In this document: positions 47,418-58,609 of the stretch, piece by piece
Position numbering within the stretch: the first letter of the stretch is position 1
Layout: every line of letters begins with the position of its first letter
DNA from: Adiantum capillus-veneris
Taxonomy: Eukaryota; Streptophyta; Polypodiopsida; Polypodiales; Pteridaceae
Length of the DNA stretch: 64,000 nucleotides
Assembly (NCBI GenBank): GCA_014529385.2
Contig: CM043957.1
Coordinates: 64,908,003-64,972,002, forward strand
Reading direction: 5' to 3'
Position numbers and translations under genes: made by a program
The notes under the pieces: generated by a model
The model's database searches: none
What the model was told of the DNA's origin: nothing
Seen by the model: the letters and a program-made list of their open reading frames with translations, nothing else

Positions 47418-50400
47418 TTACTCCCCCCTTAAAGGAGAGTTTTCGTCCTCGAAAACAAAAGTGGGAAAATTCTTCTTAAGAACACTAATGTTTTCCCAAG
47501 TGGCACCTTCTTGAGGTCGGTCTTTCCACTTGATTAAGGCTTGTTGTCGTACATGATGGCGTGTATGCAACTCATGATAATCCATAACACGTTCAAGTTC
47601 ATGCGGTAACGTAGGAGGTTCAATGTAATCGACCAAAACCTCTTGGTCAATGACGTTGTCGTCCCCATGTAACCGCTTTCGTAACCGGCTTACATGAAAC
47701 ACCGGATGAATGCGAGAGTGTGATGGTAGTAGTAGTTTGTGGGTGCTATCACCAACTCGCTTGAGTATTTTGAAAGGCCCATAATACCGGGGAGATAATT
47801 TAGGTGTCGGTCCAGTTTTCAGACTTTCTGAATGTTCTGGCACACGTAAAAATACTTCCTCTCCTTCTTCGAAGGTAACTTGCCGATGTTTCTCATCATC
47901 GTATTTGTTATACCGATCCTATGCTTGTCGGACGTTCTGACGAGCAAGTTTCAGCATATCCATGTGGTCTTAGAGAAAATCCTTAACCTGTTGGATTTTT
48001 TCGGTTGCCAACCCTACCATAACTGGTGACCTAGGTTGGAATCCGTACATGAGCATGAAAGGACTGAAGCCTGTTGTAACATGCTTAGAACTGTTGTAGG
48101 CAAACTCGAGAATAGGTAAGTATTCTTCCCAGTCTGTCTGTTTTTTGCTGACATATGCTCTTAGCATATCCTCTAGCACCTGGTTAACCCGTTTTGTTTG
48201 ACCATCTGTTTCTGGATGGTCAGTTGTACTGAGGTTGAGTTGTGTACCCAATCGTTTAAATACAGCTCTCCAAAAGTGGCTGTTAAACTTTGGGTCACAG
48301 TCACTAACAATATTACTTGGCAACCCGTACAATTTGTATAGATTTTCCACAAATAATCTTGCTAGTTCTGGTGTCTTAACTGTTGATTTGGTCGGAATAA
48401 ACTTACATAGTTTAGTCAACCTGTCTACGACCACCCATACTGAGTCATGACCTCGTATAGTGGTTGGTAAACCTACTATGAAATCCATGGAGATACTTTC
48501 CCAATTTCCATTGGGAATTTTCAAAGGATGTAAGAGTCCTCCTGCTTTTAGGCGCTCTGATTTGTTTACGTGACATTTTTGGCAATGCAAGATATAAGCT
48601 TGAACAAAGCCATGGAGACCTGGCCAGTAAAACTGTCGTCTTACGAGAGAATAAGTTTTTCTAATCTCCGGGTGCCCTGCACTTGGACTATCATGACATT
48701 CATAAAGAATTTGGCACCGAATGTCTGTGTTCGTCGGTATGCAAACTCTCCCCTTGTGGAGTAGGTACCCATTGTCGATGGTAAAATGCTTCCATCGCTG
48801 TAGTTCATCACTTGATAAAGGAGAACTAGGTGTGGAGGTTAACTGCGCACTACCTGCATTGGAGTGAGAAGGATCCCTCTTTTGAACATGGCTCCAAACT
48901 TTGGAATATGTTTCATCTTGCTCATATTTTCCCTTGAGAGAATCTAAAAATTCACTACGAAGTTCCGTGAACAATAGCGAATTGATCTCTGGCATTCGAC
49001 TGAGAGCATCTGCCACTATATTGTATCGGCCTTTGCGATACCTTAACTTGGCGTCATATTCCTGAAGGATCTCGACCCACCTGGCTTTTTGACCCTTTAA
49101 ATCTGTTTGTTGTGTAAATCATTTGATGCTTTCATGGTCAAACACAATCTCGAACTGAGCACCATACAAATAGTGACACTATCTCTTTAAGGCAGACACT
49201 ATTGCATAGAGTTCACGTTCGTAAGCAAAATAATTCTGCTGAGCTGCATCCAGCTTACTTTCAAATGCAATTGGTTGTCCGTCTTGTAACAAGACTGCTC
49301 CAATAGCACGGTCACTGGCATCCGTTTCCAAAACGAATGGTTTCAAAGGATCAACAATAGCCCGTATATGAGCTGTTGCTAATGCATCTTTGAGTGTTTC
49401 AAAACTCTACTGTTGAGCGGAACCTCACTGAAAAGCATTACCTTTGCCTTTCAGTTGGTCCGTCATAGGGACAACAAGGTGAGCATAGTTTTTAACGAAC
49501 CGTCGATAAAAACCTGCAAAGCTTAAAAATATCTGTAATTCTTCCAGATTTTTAAGAGGTGGCCATTTCCGGATGGTATCCACTTTGGATTGATCCATGT
49601 AAAGGCCATTAGCTAAAATGACATGCCCTAAATAATGAATTTCTTCCTTGAGAAAATCACATGTAGATTCCTTGGCATATAACTTGTTTGTACGTAACAA
49701 CTCAAACACCTGCCTGAGATGTTGTAAGTGCTCTTCTTCAGAAGCACTATAAACTAGAATGTCATCGAGGAACACAATGAAAAATTTGCCCATATATGGT
49801 TTCAAGACACTATCCATAAGTGTCATGAATGTTGCGGGCGCATTGGTTAACCCAAAGGGCATCACCAGAAACTCGTAATGTCCAAACCATGCTCGGAATG
49901 CAGTCTTAGGTATATCAGTAAGCCGAATACGGACTTGGTGATATCCTGACCTCAAATCAATTTTTGAAAAAATTCGTTTATGCGTTAACTTATCAAATAA
50001 CTCATCGACCCTTGGCAATGGGTATTTGTTCTTAATTGTCACCGCATTTAAGCCCCGGTAGTCTATGCACATGCGCATACTGCCATCCTTTTTCTTCACC
50101 AAAAGTATAGGCGAAGCCCATGGTGAAGAACTGGGTTGTATAAACCCTCTGCTAAGGTAGTCAGCAAGTTGACGTTCCACCTATGTAGCCTCTGAGTAAC
50201 TCATACGGTATTGTGGTTTACTAACAGGCTTACAACCTGTAGCCACGTCAATGCCATGTTGCACTGAACGTGTCGGTGGTAAACCTGATGGCAAATCATT
50301 AGGAAAAATATCTTGAAATTCCTTTAACAATTTTTGTAACTGATTAGCAACGTTTGCTTCTGTAGAATTAGAAATTGGTGGAATAGAGGAGAGAGAAGCA

Positions 50401-51068
50401 TGCGGCGTTGAGGAATGTTCAACAGACTCAAGATTGGAAAGAAAATGAGATAGTGAGTAACACAAGAAAACCTGTTCTATTTCATTATCAGAAACAAGCT
50501 GCATCAGCTCAGCAGTACAAATGAATGGTGATGATGGACAATCCTTTTCTCCTAACAACAACACATGTGCGCCATGGGAATCAAACATCAAACTGTTGTG
50601 CTCATAGCTACGTTTCAGTGATGGTCCTAGGCTATGCAACCACTCCCTACCAAGAACCACATCAGCCCTTTCCATGTTCATAACTTGAAAATCCAAACAA
50701 GTAGAGTACCCTTGTACTTCCAATGGAACATCTCGGCATTGAGTATCCCATATATCATTATCATGTCCATTCATCATTGCTACCTTGTAGTGGTGGGTAC
50801 TCGGAGTTTGAAGCACTTTGAGCTTTTTCACCAATCCATAGTTGATGAAATTATGCGTAGCACCATCATCTACCAAGATGCGCACCTTGTGCCCCTGCAG
50901 ATATCCGTGCATACGTACTAGCTCATGTGGTCCAAAGGTTTGTTGCCACATGGAAGCTGTTAGACAGCGTTCATGCACCACCTCAGTGTGTGATACTTCC
51001 ACTGTAGAAAACTTGGAGGAAACTTGAGAGGCAGTAGTTGCACCGTGTGCACTGCTTTCTCTGTTCAC
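47418..51068 (-). pseudogene. Chromovirus pol (protease, RT, RNase H, integrase, chromodomain)
   Basis: The protease block (51068-50181) has VRILVDDGATHNFIN. A TAG after MSYSEAT separates it from the reverse transcriptase (50180-49425), with [35 protein letters not shown] and the catalytic FLDDILV. Stops follow after NAFQ (TGA) and SAQQ (TAG). The RNase H (49410-49020) has LETDASDRAIGAVLLQDG and ADALSRMPE, with TAG after ALKR and TGA after ESIK. The integrase (49016-47970) has a zinc region (HPEIRKTY, CQKCHVNKS) and DFIVGLPTT, VSDCDPKF and QTKRVNQV. TAA after VKDFL and TAG after VRQA precede the tail (47843-47418), with RYYGPFKILKR, HVSRLRKRL and a chromodomain (LIKWKDRPQEGATWE). The minus-strand order and chromodomain make it a chromovirus. 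The lineage is not resolved. Confidence 0.93.
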
Positions 51069-52174
51069 TGGGCATCAGATTTCCCCTTGGGACAATCCTT
51101 TTTGCCATGGCCTCTTCCTAAGCATTGAAAACATAGCTTCTCTTTCTTGGCCTTATCAAAATCCTCAAGGGAGAGAGGACCCCTGGACCCCTTGGGTTTT
51201 TTAGATGCATCTGAATTTGCAACTATAAATTTTTGTTTATTGTGCCCATACTGAGTGCATGTGTTACTATGTGTACTAGCAGGCACGTGACTGTTATGTG
51301 TTTTCTTATCATCAGGGTCATCATGAATATGTGCTTTCACTATGGCTTCCTGAAGTGTTTTAGGGTCCTGAGATTTGACGTACTTCTTAAGTTCTGGAGT
51401 CAGCCCTCGTATGAACCCTCGTACTTGTTGAAAGGTATCCAATCCTTCCAACTTGAGGATGACGTCTCTATAGTGAGAGATATATTCAAGGAGGGATGGA
51501 AATTGGTGCATGGAGCACGTGTCCCAAGCGGTCCAATTCCTATCGGCCTCATTTGTAGGCAAAAATTCCTTGCTAAATATTGATTCAAAGGCTTTCCAAC
51601 TCTGTGGTATGATGTTCTTCTCCTTGAGAGACATCCACCATTTGTAGGCCTTGCCTTCCAGAGTTAAGCTCTTTTGCAGAGCTCTTACTGCATCCGGAGT
51701 TCGCCACCGTAAGGCGTGAATTCCATCCCATTTACTGAGAAAGCTGTTCACTGCATCCTTATTGCGGTCTCGGTCTTCGCCTTTGAAAACTGGTGGTTTG
51801 AAATTCTTCAATAAATCATCTACCTCTTTGGCAGTGAGAGTTTGCAGTGTTTCATTAATTGGGCCTTGCCCTTGTGTTCCAACGTGCTCATGCATGTGAG
51901 TGTTAGCCGAACTCTTAGTCTGTTGTTGCAGCAATTGAATGAATAAAGTGGAAAGTTTAGTGACGTTTTCATTTAAAGACTTAAAATTTTCATCCATGAC
52001 TGTCATGCGTGTCTGAAGTGCACGAAATTCTTGAATATCGAGCAATTCATAAGTATCTTCTCCTGCCGTAGCGTCGCGGGTACTCTCCTTGAGAGTATCC
52101 GGCCACGAGACGTCATTGGTAGGGTCGAGAGTACTTTGCTCAAAATCGAATGTCATGTTGATATCCGAATCCAT
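51065..52174 (-). CDS. Chromovirus gag
   Basis: A 369-codon frame beginning MDSDINMTFDFEQSTLD. A predicted coiled-coil sits around residues 50-90 (MDENFKSLNENVTKLSTLF). The Retrotrans_gag core follows (WDGIHALRWRTPDAVRALQ, WKAFESIFSKEFLP, VRGFIRGLTPELKKY). A CCHC zinc knuckle near the end (CFQCLGRGHGKKDC) packages RNA. The frame ends four bases into the pol frame's start (51068), so a frameshift or reinitiation links gag to pol. It is the only long frame of this element without a stop, although it cannot move without pol. Confidence 0.88.
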   Translation of the reverse strand: MDSDINMTFDFEQSTLDPTNDVSWPDTLKESTRDATAGEDTYELLDIQEFRALQTRMTVMDENFKSLNENVTKLSTLFIQLLQQQTKSSANTHMHEHVGTQGQGPINETLQTLTAKEVDDLLKNFKPPVFKGEDRDRNKDAVNSFLSKWDGIHALRWRTPDAVRALQKSLTLEGKAYKWWMSLKEKNIIPQSWKAFESIFSKEFLPTNEADRNWTAWDTCSMHQFPSLLEYISHYRDVILKLEGLDTFQQVRGFIRGLTPELKKYVKSQDPKTLQEAIVKAHIHDDPDDKKTHNSHVPASTHSNTCTQYGHNKQKFIVANSDASKKPKGSRGPLSLEDFDKAKKEKLCFQCLGRGHGKKDCPKGKSDAQ

Positions 52175-53037
52175 GGCTACACCGTGCAGTGTAAGAAGTA
52201 CTCAGAAAAAATACCTGATGTTGGTAGCACTTGCAAAGTATAGAGAATGCCGCGTCGTAGCAGTGAATCGTCTTAGCGAACTCCACATCGTAGCCGTGAA
52301 TTGTCTCAACACTTAATCGAACTCATAGCAGATTGATAGAATTAACTGGGTAATTATGTATTCAAATGAACTGAACGCCTAGGTCGAAGTCGGATTGCAA
52401 ATCCCAAGCCACCGCGCAATCAACAATTGATTTAGAGCCGAGGACGCATTTGAAAACACAAATCAATTCATAGTAGCCGATGACGGGATTTGCATCTTAT
52501 GCAAACGGAAATTCATTCGGAGTTTGCAGCTTGCTCGGAATACTGAATTATTCCTGCAGCACAACGAACTGGTGGTCGTTTATCTTCCCAAGGAGCGCGA
52601 GAACGGAGGAAGGCTTGCCGGCCCTTGTTTATGCCGCCCGGTTGGTGGGAAGGGCCTTCCACTATGGCCAAAGCTCAAAGCCAATGGCCATAGGCCTTTT
52701 AGTGTGAATACAAAGGGTTTTTTCAAGCCCAAACAGCGCAGGTAGCGAGCGCTCTTCGATGAGGAGGAAGGTGACGATGGCGGGGCTCGCACAGGCCGGC
52801 TACGGCCGCGGTGTTCTGGGAAAAGCTCTACCTCCACAGGGTGCTTCTTCCCAGCCCGAATCCTTGTCAAAGCATGCACCACACACACACGTCCAAAACG
52901 GGCAACATACCCGATTTAGACAACATCCTCGGCTATTTTTGGAAAAAGCCTTCTAAGGCTACGGTTCTCACCTAAACGCCCTATTTTTAGGAGCCAAAGA
53001 TGACCACGACTAGAGAGAGGGTGGAAGAGAGTCCTAA
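52175..53037 (-). other. Chromovirus leader between primer site and gag
   Basis: About 860 bp without coding motifs, between the primer site and the gag ATG. It would hold the packaging signal. Confidence 0.6.
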
Positions 53038-53049
53038 GCTCTGATACCA
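53038..53049 (-). other. Chromovirus primer binding site
   Basis: TGGTATCAGAGC on the minus strand adjoining the 5' LTR, complementary to initiator-Met tRNA. Confidence 0.85.
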
Positions 53050-53050
53050 G

Positions 53051-53222
53051 TGTAAGAAACTAGGAAACTAGGCTCTCTTGGATCCTCCTCCCAACCTCCC
53101 TTTATATGCGGGCTCCTAGCCCCTTGCCCTAGACGGATCCTCTGTCCACACTGCCTAGCCTGACCCTTGGCCGTAGTCCTTGACTAAACTAGTTCTTAGG
53201 GTACAAGACCCATGTCCTAACA
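53051..53222 (-). repeat. Chromovirus 5' LTR
   Basis: 172 bp, about ten substitutions from the 3' LTR. Confidence 0.93.
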
Positions 53223-53419
53223 TTATATGCTTATTTAACTTGTTAAAAAAAACCCCTCCCCTGCACTTACGTGGTGCAATAAGTTTTCCATGGTGAATCC
53301 CTCGGGCTTTGAATATGGTGCAATTGATTCCACTTTTCGACTCATCAAAGTACTTTGAAGTTTCAAGCTTCTCATTCAAAACTTGATCATGAATGTTGTT
53401 CCATGACTTCTATGTGACA

Positions 53420-55480
53420 ACCAACTTTTGGGCAAGATGAGCTTCTTTGTGTGCATGGTTTAATTCATGGGCACAAAGTCAAAATTTTTGTGGATAATGG
53501 TGCATCTCATAACTTCCTTAACTACAAGTTAGTTAAGCGGTTGAAGTTAAAACAATCACCAAATACCCATGAGTATAAGATGGTGGCGCATCTCATAACT
53601 TCCTTAATTACAAGTTAGTGAAGCGGTTGAAGTTACAACAATCACACATTACCCATGAGTATAAGATGTCTTAGGTTCCAATGTATGGAATATAGTTGAT
53701 AATGATGTTCCTTTGAAGATACAAGGCCACACTATGAACCTTGATTTTTAGGTTATGAATATGAATTGAGCTGATGTTGTGCTCAATGAAGAATGGTTAT
53801 GTTTGCTTCGCCCCTCTTTGAAAAGGAGTTATGAACATAATACTTTTTATTGTTTGATGCCAATGGAAAACATATCTTGCTATTGGGTGAAAAAGATGTT
53901 CCCCCTTTCCCTCTGATTTCTTCTTCAGAGGTGGATTTGTGAAGAGATGTAATACAACAAAAGGAATCCTTTGAGTTACTACTTGTTTGATTCTTGTTAT
54001 TTATAACATTCTCCTACTGTGGATAATTCTACTCATGAGTAACAATTATTGAAAGAATATAATGATATTTTTCTGCCAGTTTGCTACCCAATTTAACTCT
54101 TGCATGCTTTGTAAAACATGGCATAGACATAGTCCATGATAGTAAACCCATTAGCAAACTACCATATCCATTAAGATAGTGAAGATATTACTTTCGAGCA
54201 TCAAATTAGTGACTATCTCAGTTGTGGGTTCATTAGGTCTAGTTCTTCACCTTGGGCTTCACGTATACTATTAGTGAAGAAGCAAGATGGGTCTGTGTAT
54301 ATGTGCATTGAATATCATGGCTTAAACTAAATCACAATTAAGGATAAGTATCCCATGTCCCATGTTGATGAGCTATTTGATCGACTTAGTAGAGCATGCT
54401 ACTTTTCTAAAATTGATATACATTTGGTTAACATCAGGTACACATTCATACTAATGATATTGCCAAAAAGCATTATGTACATGGTTCAGATACTATGAAT
54501 TCTTAGTTATACCTTTTTGGTTTAGCTAGCACTCTTGCTACCTTGATCACACTTATGGATAGTGTCTTGATGTCATATCTTGGTAAGCTTGTCATTGTCT
54601 TCCTTGATGACATTGTTATTTTCAAATGCAACTATCGAGGAGCATTTAGAGCATCTCAAAAAAGTTCTTGCTTTGCTAAGGGAGAGCCACCTTTATGCTA
54701 AGGTAGTGTAAATTTGAGTTTTTCCTCTAGTTTTTCAACACTGAGATACAATATTTGGGTCATTTAATCTCTCACGTTGGGCTTAAGACCAAAAAAGTTG
54801 AGGTGCTTTTGAAGAGGCCTCCTTGTAAGTTGGAGGAATTGCGAATCTTTTTTGGAATCTCTAGGTTCTACCACAAGTATATTCAAGGTTATGCTAAGAT
54901 TATGGTCCCTACGATCGATCAATTAAAAAATCGATGAAATAATTTCTCTGGACAACCTCGTCGTAGTTTCAAAAAGCTTAAAGTAGCTTTAGCTACAAAA
55001 CTAGTTCTAGCTATTGTCACCACAAAAATCATTTGTGATAGAGACTTATGCTAGTAATACGACCATATGTATTGTCTTACTCCAAGACGGTCATCCTCTT
55101 GCTTTTAAAATCGAAAGACTCCTCAAGGGTCAACGTAATTCTTCTTTTAGGAGAAAGAACTATTTGCATTTCTATATGCATTACGCTTATGGCATCGTTG
55201 CTTTTAGGATGCAACCTTCCATGTTGTGTTCGATCACAAAACTATTAAGTGGTTTTCACAACAAATTGATTTGAAGGGTGGAGAGGCTTGATGGGACTAA
55301 TATTTTCCAAGAGTATGATTGCAAGGGAAGGTATTGTATGGGCTACTACAATGTTGTGGCTATGATGCTTTGAGTGGAATGGCTGAAATCAATGCTCTTT
55401 CTTTTGTTGCATTGAAATTTTTTTTCAAGGAAAATGTGAGCATGATCCGTCATACTCTAATGTGTAGAGTCATGTAAAAA
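53420..55480 (+). pseudogene. Old plus-strand gypsy relic (protease, RT, RNase H)
   Basis: In order the plus strand holds protease remains (KIFVDNGASHNFLNYKLVKR, about 53490), then an RT start (HGIDIVHDSKPISKLPYP, 54130). SCGFIRSSSSPWASRILLVK, KQDGSVYMCIEY and KIDIHL follow, then the downstream RT end near 54800. RNase H comes last (FVIETYASNTTI and LLQDGHPLAFK, 55025-55110). Numerous stops and frameshifts mark it as much older than the chromovirus. An 86-bp tandem duplication in the protease (53502-53587 and 53588-53673) adds further damage. No LTRs were found. Confidence 0.82.
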
Positions 55481-55482
55481 TG

Positions 55483-55484
<2 letters not shown>

Positions 55485-55524
<40 letters not shown>
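55485..55524. repeat. (GA)n microsatellite
   Basis: About 19 GA units at the end of the gypsy relic. Confidence 0.95.
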
Positions 55525-55527
<3 letters not shown>

Positions 55528-56959
55528 GTTGGGTGGAGCATGATACATGAGAGCTCCTTATTGCTTATCTCTACTAGAGTACAGAGAATAAGGTAGAGAT
55601 TGTTAGTAGTACTGGATGGGCGGCCAACCGCCTAGGCCATATCGGCCTTTTTTCTAACAATTATTTATTGGATTTTGTTTCTTTTTTGTATGAAATTAGA
55701 AATTAAAGGAAAATTAGTAAGTGTTTTTGATACATCATTTTAATGGATTTTCTAGATTGAATTATGAAGGGAACATTTGTTGTTGATATATAGGATACAT
55801 GGATAAGTAGTTTCCGTAAGTGCATTACTTGCCACCCTCTATGGAGCTCTAGCCAGCCTTTAAAAAACTCAATTTTTATCTAAGAGATCACAAGTAAAAG
55901 CTGCACTTTTTCCCTACCAAATAGCACTCAATTCTCTCTTGCAAACATCACAATCAATCACTTCATCCAGATTCCAATCTATATAGCACCTCACCTGCCT
56001 TTTGACGCTTATAGGCATGCATCTTTATTCTTGTTTCATTTGGGAAATATATATAATATTATGCTAAAAAAGCTTAAGTCTCACCACAGGTTTCTCAAAT
56101 TTTTATCTCATACCGCTATTCATAAAATCATCTAAGATACTCACAACACTGTTTAAATCAGTGAGTGATTCTAGTCCTAGATTTCACATAATTTACCAGC
56201 AAATACTTTCAATATCCATAACATTCAAAGAATATGAAATACAAAATAGCTGCTCTTATTACTTTTTGAAATCATCATAGGGAGACCTTGAAGAGGGTCA
56301 TCTCCTAGATGTGATGAACACATGACGCTCTTTAAGAAAGTGGATAAAATCAAGACCTGCAGTGGAGAAGCTTTCTAGAAGAATGCAAGATTCCATCAAA
56401 ACATAGAAGACCTGGCCAACCTGCTCAACTACGACCTCGAAGAAGGTACTTGCCCCCCTTCAAAAAAGCAAAAAAAAAGGTGTTTTGAGACACCACCTTC
56501 CCTTGAGATTCATGAAACAACCTCCCTTCCCTCCTCACTATCTCACACGGGCTTTTTAGCAAGGGATCTATGGCCCTAAACTCACTTAAGTCAAAGTCTA
56601 ACCATTTTTGTATGAATGATAGAGGTATTGCCCGAACTTACTATTCCCACAACCCAAATTTACTCAAATATCCAAAGAGCTTGTTTATCAAGGTTATGCA
56701 ATCCACAACCGGAATTTACTATCCCATAACCCCAATTTACTATCTCTACAACCCAAATTTACTAAAAATCCAAACAATAAGAGTAGAAGATTTATGTAGC
56801 CCAAATTTAGTGAAGTTCAAGTGAGAAATACGAGTAAAGCATTCGAACCCAAATTGACTAAAATCACAAAATAAAACCAAATCATGCCATGAATCATAAC
56901 CATCTGCACCATGAACTATCGCACCTGAATTACAGACGGTGAACGACTACATAACAACA
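55525..56959. other. Intergenic with a hAT-like scrap and AACCCAAATTTACT repeats
   Basis: 56065-56270 resembles the C-terminal side of the hAT-like element (block near CATCTAAGATACTCAC and GATTCTAGTCCTAGATTTCA), a third, shorter copy. From about 56638 to 56880 the motif CCCAAATTTACT recurs irregularly. No gene. Confidence 0.55.
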
Positions 56960-57213
56960 AGGCATCAGAGCCATAAATCATGTACATTTCTTACAAGCCT
57001 AAACCATATACCATAGACAGTAAACTCACAACAAACCACACATACCATAAAACCGAACCATAATCATGTCCCATGGACTGAATTGTCCCAGATTGGATAA
57101 AGCCATTACAATGACCATTCATATCATAAAACCAAACCATGATTGAACCATCTCACTAATTGGATAAAGTCATGACAATAACCATTCAAACCCTAAATCG
57201 CAGACCATGGACC

Positions 57214-57708
57214 GTCAAGGTCGCTGGTCAGCGGGCAGTGCATCCTGGCGCTTCATCAGCTGTCTTTTCTGGAGCGGAATCACTGCTGCAGCCGACAGAT
57301 TGACGACAGGTCAGCAAGCGTAATAAATTAGCAGCAGCCTCTCAATCATTTCCAATGATTGGGAGCCCCGTCAGCAGTCATAATTAATCATCAGTTGGTC
57401 AGTCTTCATCGCGAATGATAGTAAGCCCCATCAACATGCGTAATCTTCTCTATGTTGGCAGGTGTGGTGTGTCCTTTGAACTGTACCTTGTGCAGGCCTA
57501 GCAACAATTGAGAACGTCTGTGCAGCTCTGCAATCTTCGTCAACATCACATCAACTTGGCCTGCCTCCTAGCGACCCTTGACGGTCGGGAATGGACACTT
57601 AGTGTCCATTCTCTCATAATACCTACTCCCGCGCTCCTGGCCTCCGCCGGTCGCCAAGGGGTCGCAGGTATTATGAGGAATGGACACTAAGTGTCCATTC
57701 CCTACCCC
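57214..57708 (+). mobile_element. Unrecognised 495-bp element, complete copy (copy 2)
   Basis: Starts GTCAAGGTCGCTGGTCAGCG and ends with a fold-back block closed by CCCTACCCC. The neighbouring repeat unit at 57835-57860 shows the empty site (CATGGACCATAAACTCC). Comparing the two places the insertion exactly between ACC and ATA with no target duplication. A ~360-bp middle has no convincing coding frame. Both ends and the length match copy 1 (43-538, minus strand). Insertion without target duplication plus a 3' hairpin recalls Helitrons, but the end is CTACCCC rather than CTRR and the flank is not A/T. Confidence 0.68.
57588..57702. repeat. Fold-back block of copy 2, nested palindromes
   Basis: Two copies of one palindrome (GAATGGACACT/AGTGTCCATTC at 57589-57611; GGAATGGACACT/AGTGTCCATTCC at 57677-57701) stand as mirror arms. 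Inside them CATAATACCT (57615) pairs with AGGTATTATG (57675). The loop is a GC-rich core shared with 43-177. Overall it is a ~38-bp nearly perfect inverted repeat. Confidence 0.88.
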
Positions 57709-58350
57709 ATAAACTCCAACAAACCACACAGACCATAAATCACAAGGTATAAACACCAACAAACAACACACTTCATACAACCTTGAAATATCTTTCCATA
57801 CGCCATGACAATAACCATTCAAACCCTAAATCACAGACCATGGACCATAAACTCCAACAAACCACACATACCATAAATCACAAGGTATAAACACCAACAA
57901 ACAACACACTTCATACAATTTTGAAATATCTTTCCATACGCCATTAGAGTCATGAATCACCTCTTCTATGAGAATGTAGCAAGTTAATCAAGTTTGCATA
58001 CGAATTTCTACGCCTCCACCTCCGCATAGGTGAACCATTCTGATCTCAACTACACAATTTATAAAATTATCATAGTGATGCCCAAGTCGTCGTAAATACT
58101 TTCAAGGTACTATTCGAAGTTACTTATTGGATAAAGCCATAAAAATAACCATTCGAACCCTAAATTGTAGACCATAGATCATAAACTCCAACAAACCACA
58201 CTTACCATAAATCACAAAGCATAAATACCAACAAACCACACACTTCATAAAACCTTGAAAAATCCATAAAACCATCTGTCATTAGAATCATGAACCACCA
58301 CTTGTTTGACAATGTAGCAAGTTAATCAAGTTTGCATACAAAGTACCATT

Positions 58351-58600
58351 TCTAAAGCCCTGAAAATTGAATATACATACGAATTGTCATAGCAAAAAAT
58401 TATCCACCTCCCTTAAAAAGGTTTAGGTAAACCCAAAGCACAATTCTACTTGGCTACTTCTAATGCAAAACCTTTTGCCCAATTGCCAAGGTTCATCTTG
58501 AGCGTCTCCACCTCCGCATCGGTGAACATTTCGATGTCAACTACACACTTTATAAAATTATTATAGTGTTTCTAAAGTCGTCGTTAGCGTTGTTATAAGA
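58351..58600. other. Spacer before the LINE
   Basis: AT-rich. Nothing recognised. Confidence 0.4.
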
Positions 58601-58609
58601 ATATTTGAA

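Larger units (their letters stand above)
47246..53222 (-). mobile_element. Full-length Ty3/gypsy chromovirus, 5977 bp
   Basis: LTRs of 172 bp at 47246-47417 and 53051-53222 (TG...CA) are flanked by the target duplication TTATA (47241-47245 and 53223-53227). A Met-tRNA primer site lies at about 53038-53049. A polypurine tract (TTTAAGGGGGGAG) precedes the 3' LTR. Gag, protease, reverse transcriptase, RNase H, integrase and a chromodomain-like tail follow in the gypsy order. About ten LTR differences by eye make it older than the copia copy. Multiple stops disable it. Confidence 0.96.
56960..58350. repeat. Diverged tandem repeat (AACCATTCAAACCCTAAAT-type units)
   Basis: Units contain ATTCAAACCCTAAATC, CAGACCATGGACC, ATAAACTCCAACAAACC and TTCATACAA...TTGAAATATC, seen near 57180, 57790-57945 and 58150-58275. 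The 495-bp element at 57214-57708 splits one unit. Confidence 0.7.

Noticed and set aside
44093-55480. Treating the 44.1-kb integrase and the 53.4-kb protease-RT relic as one element split by the chromovirus
   Set aside because: Both read plus, but the integrase lies upstream of the protease and RT, the reverse of the gypsy order.
57214-57708. Hammerhead ribozyme (retrozyme) in the 495-bp element
   Set aside because: CTGATGA occurs twice, but no matching GAAA and helix II arrangement could be found.
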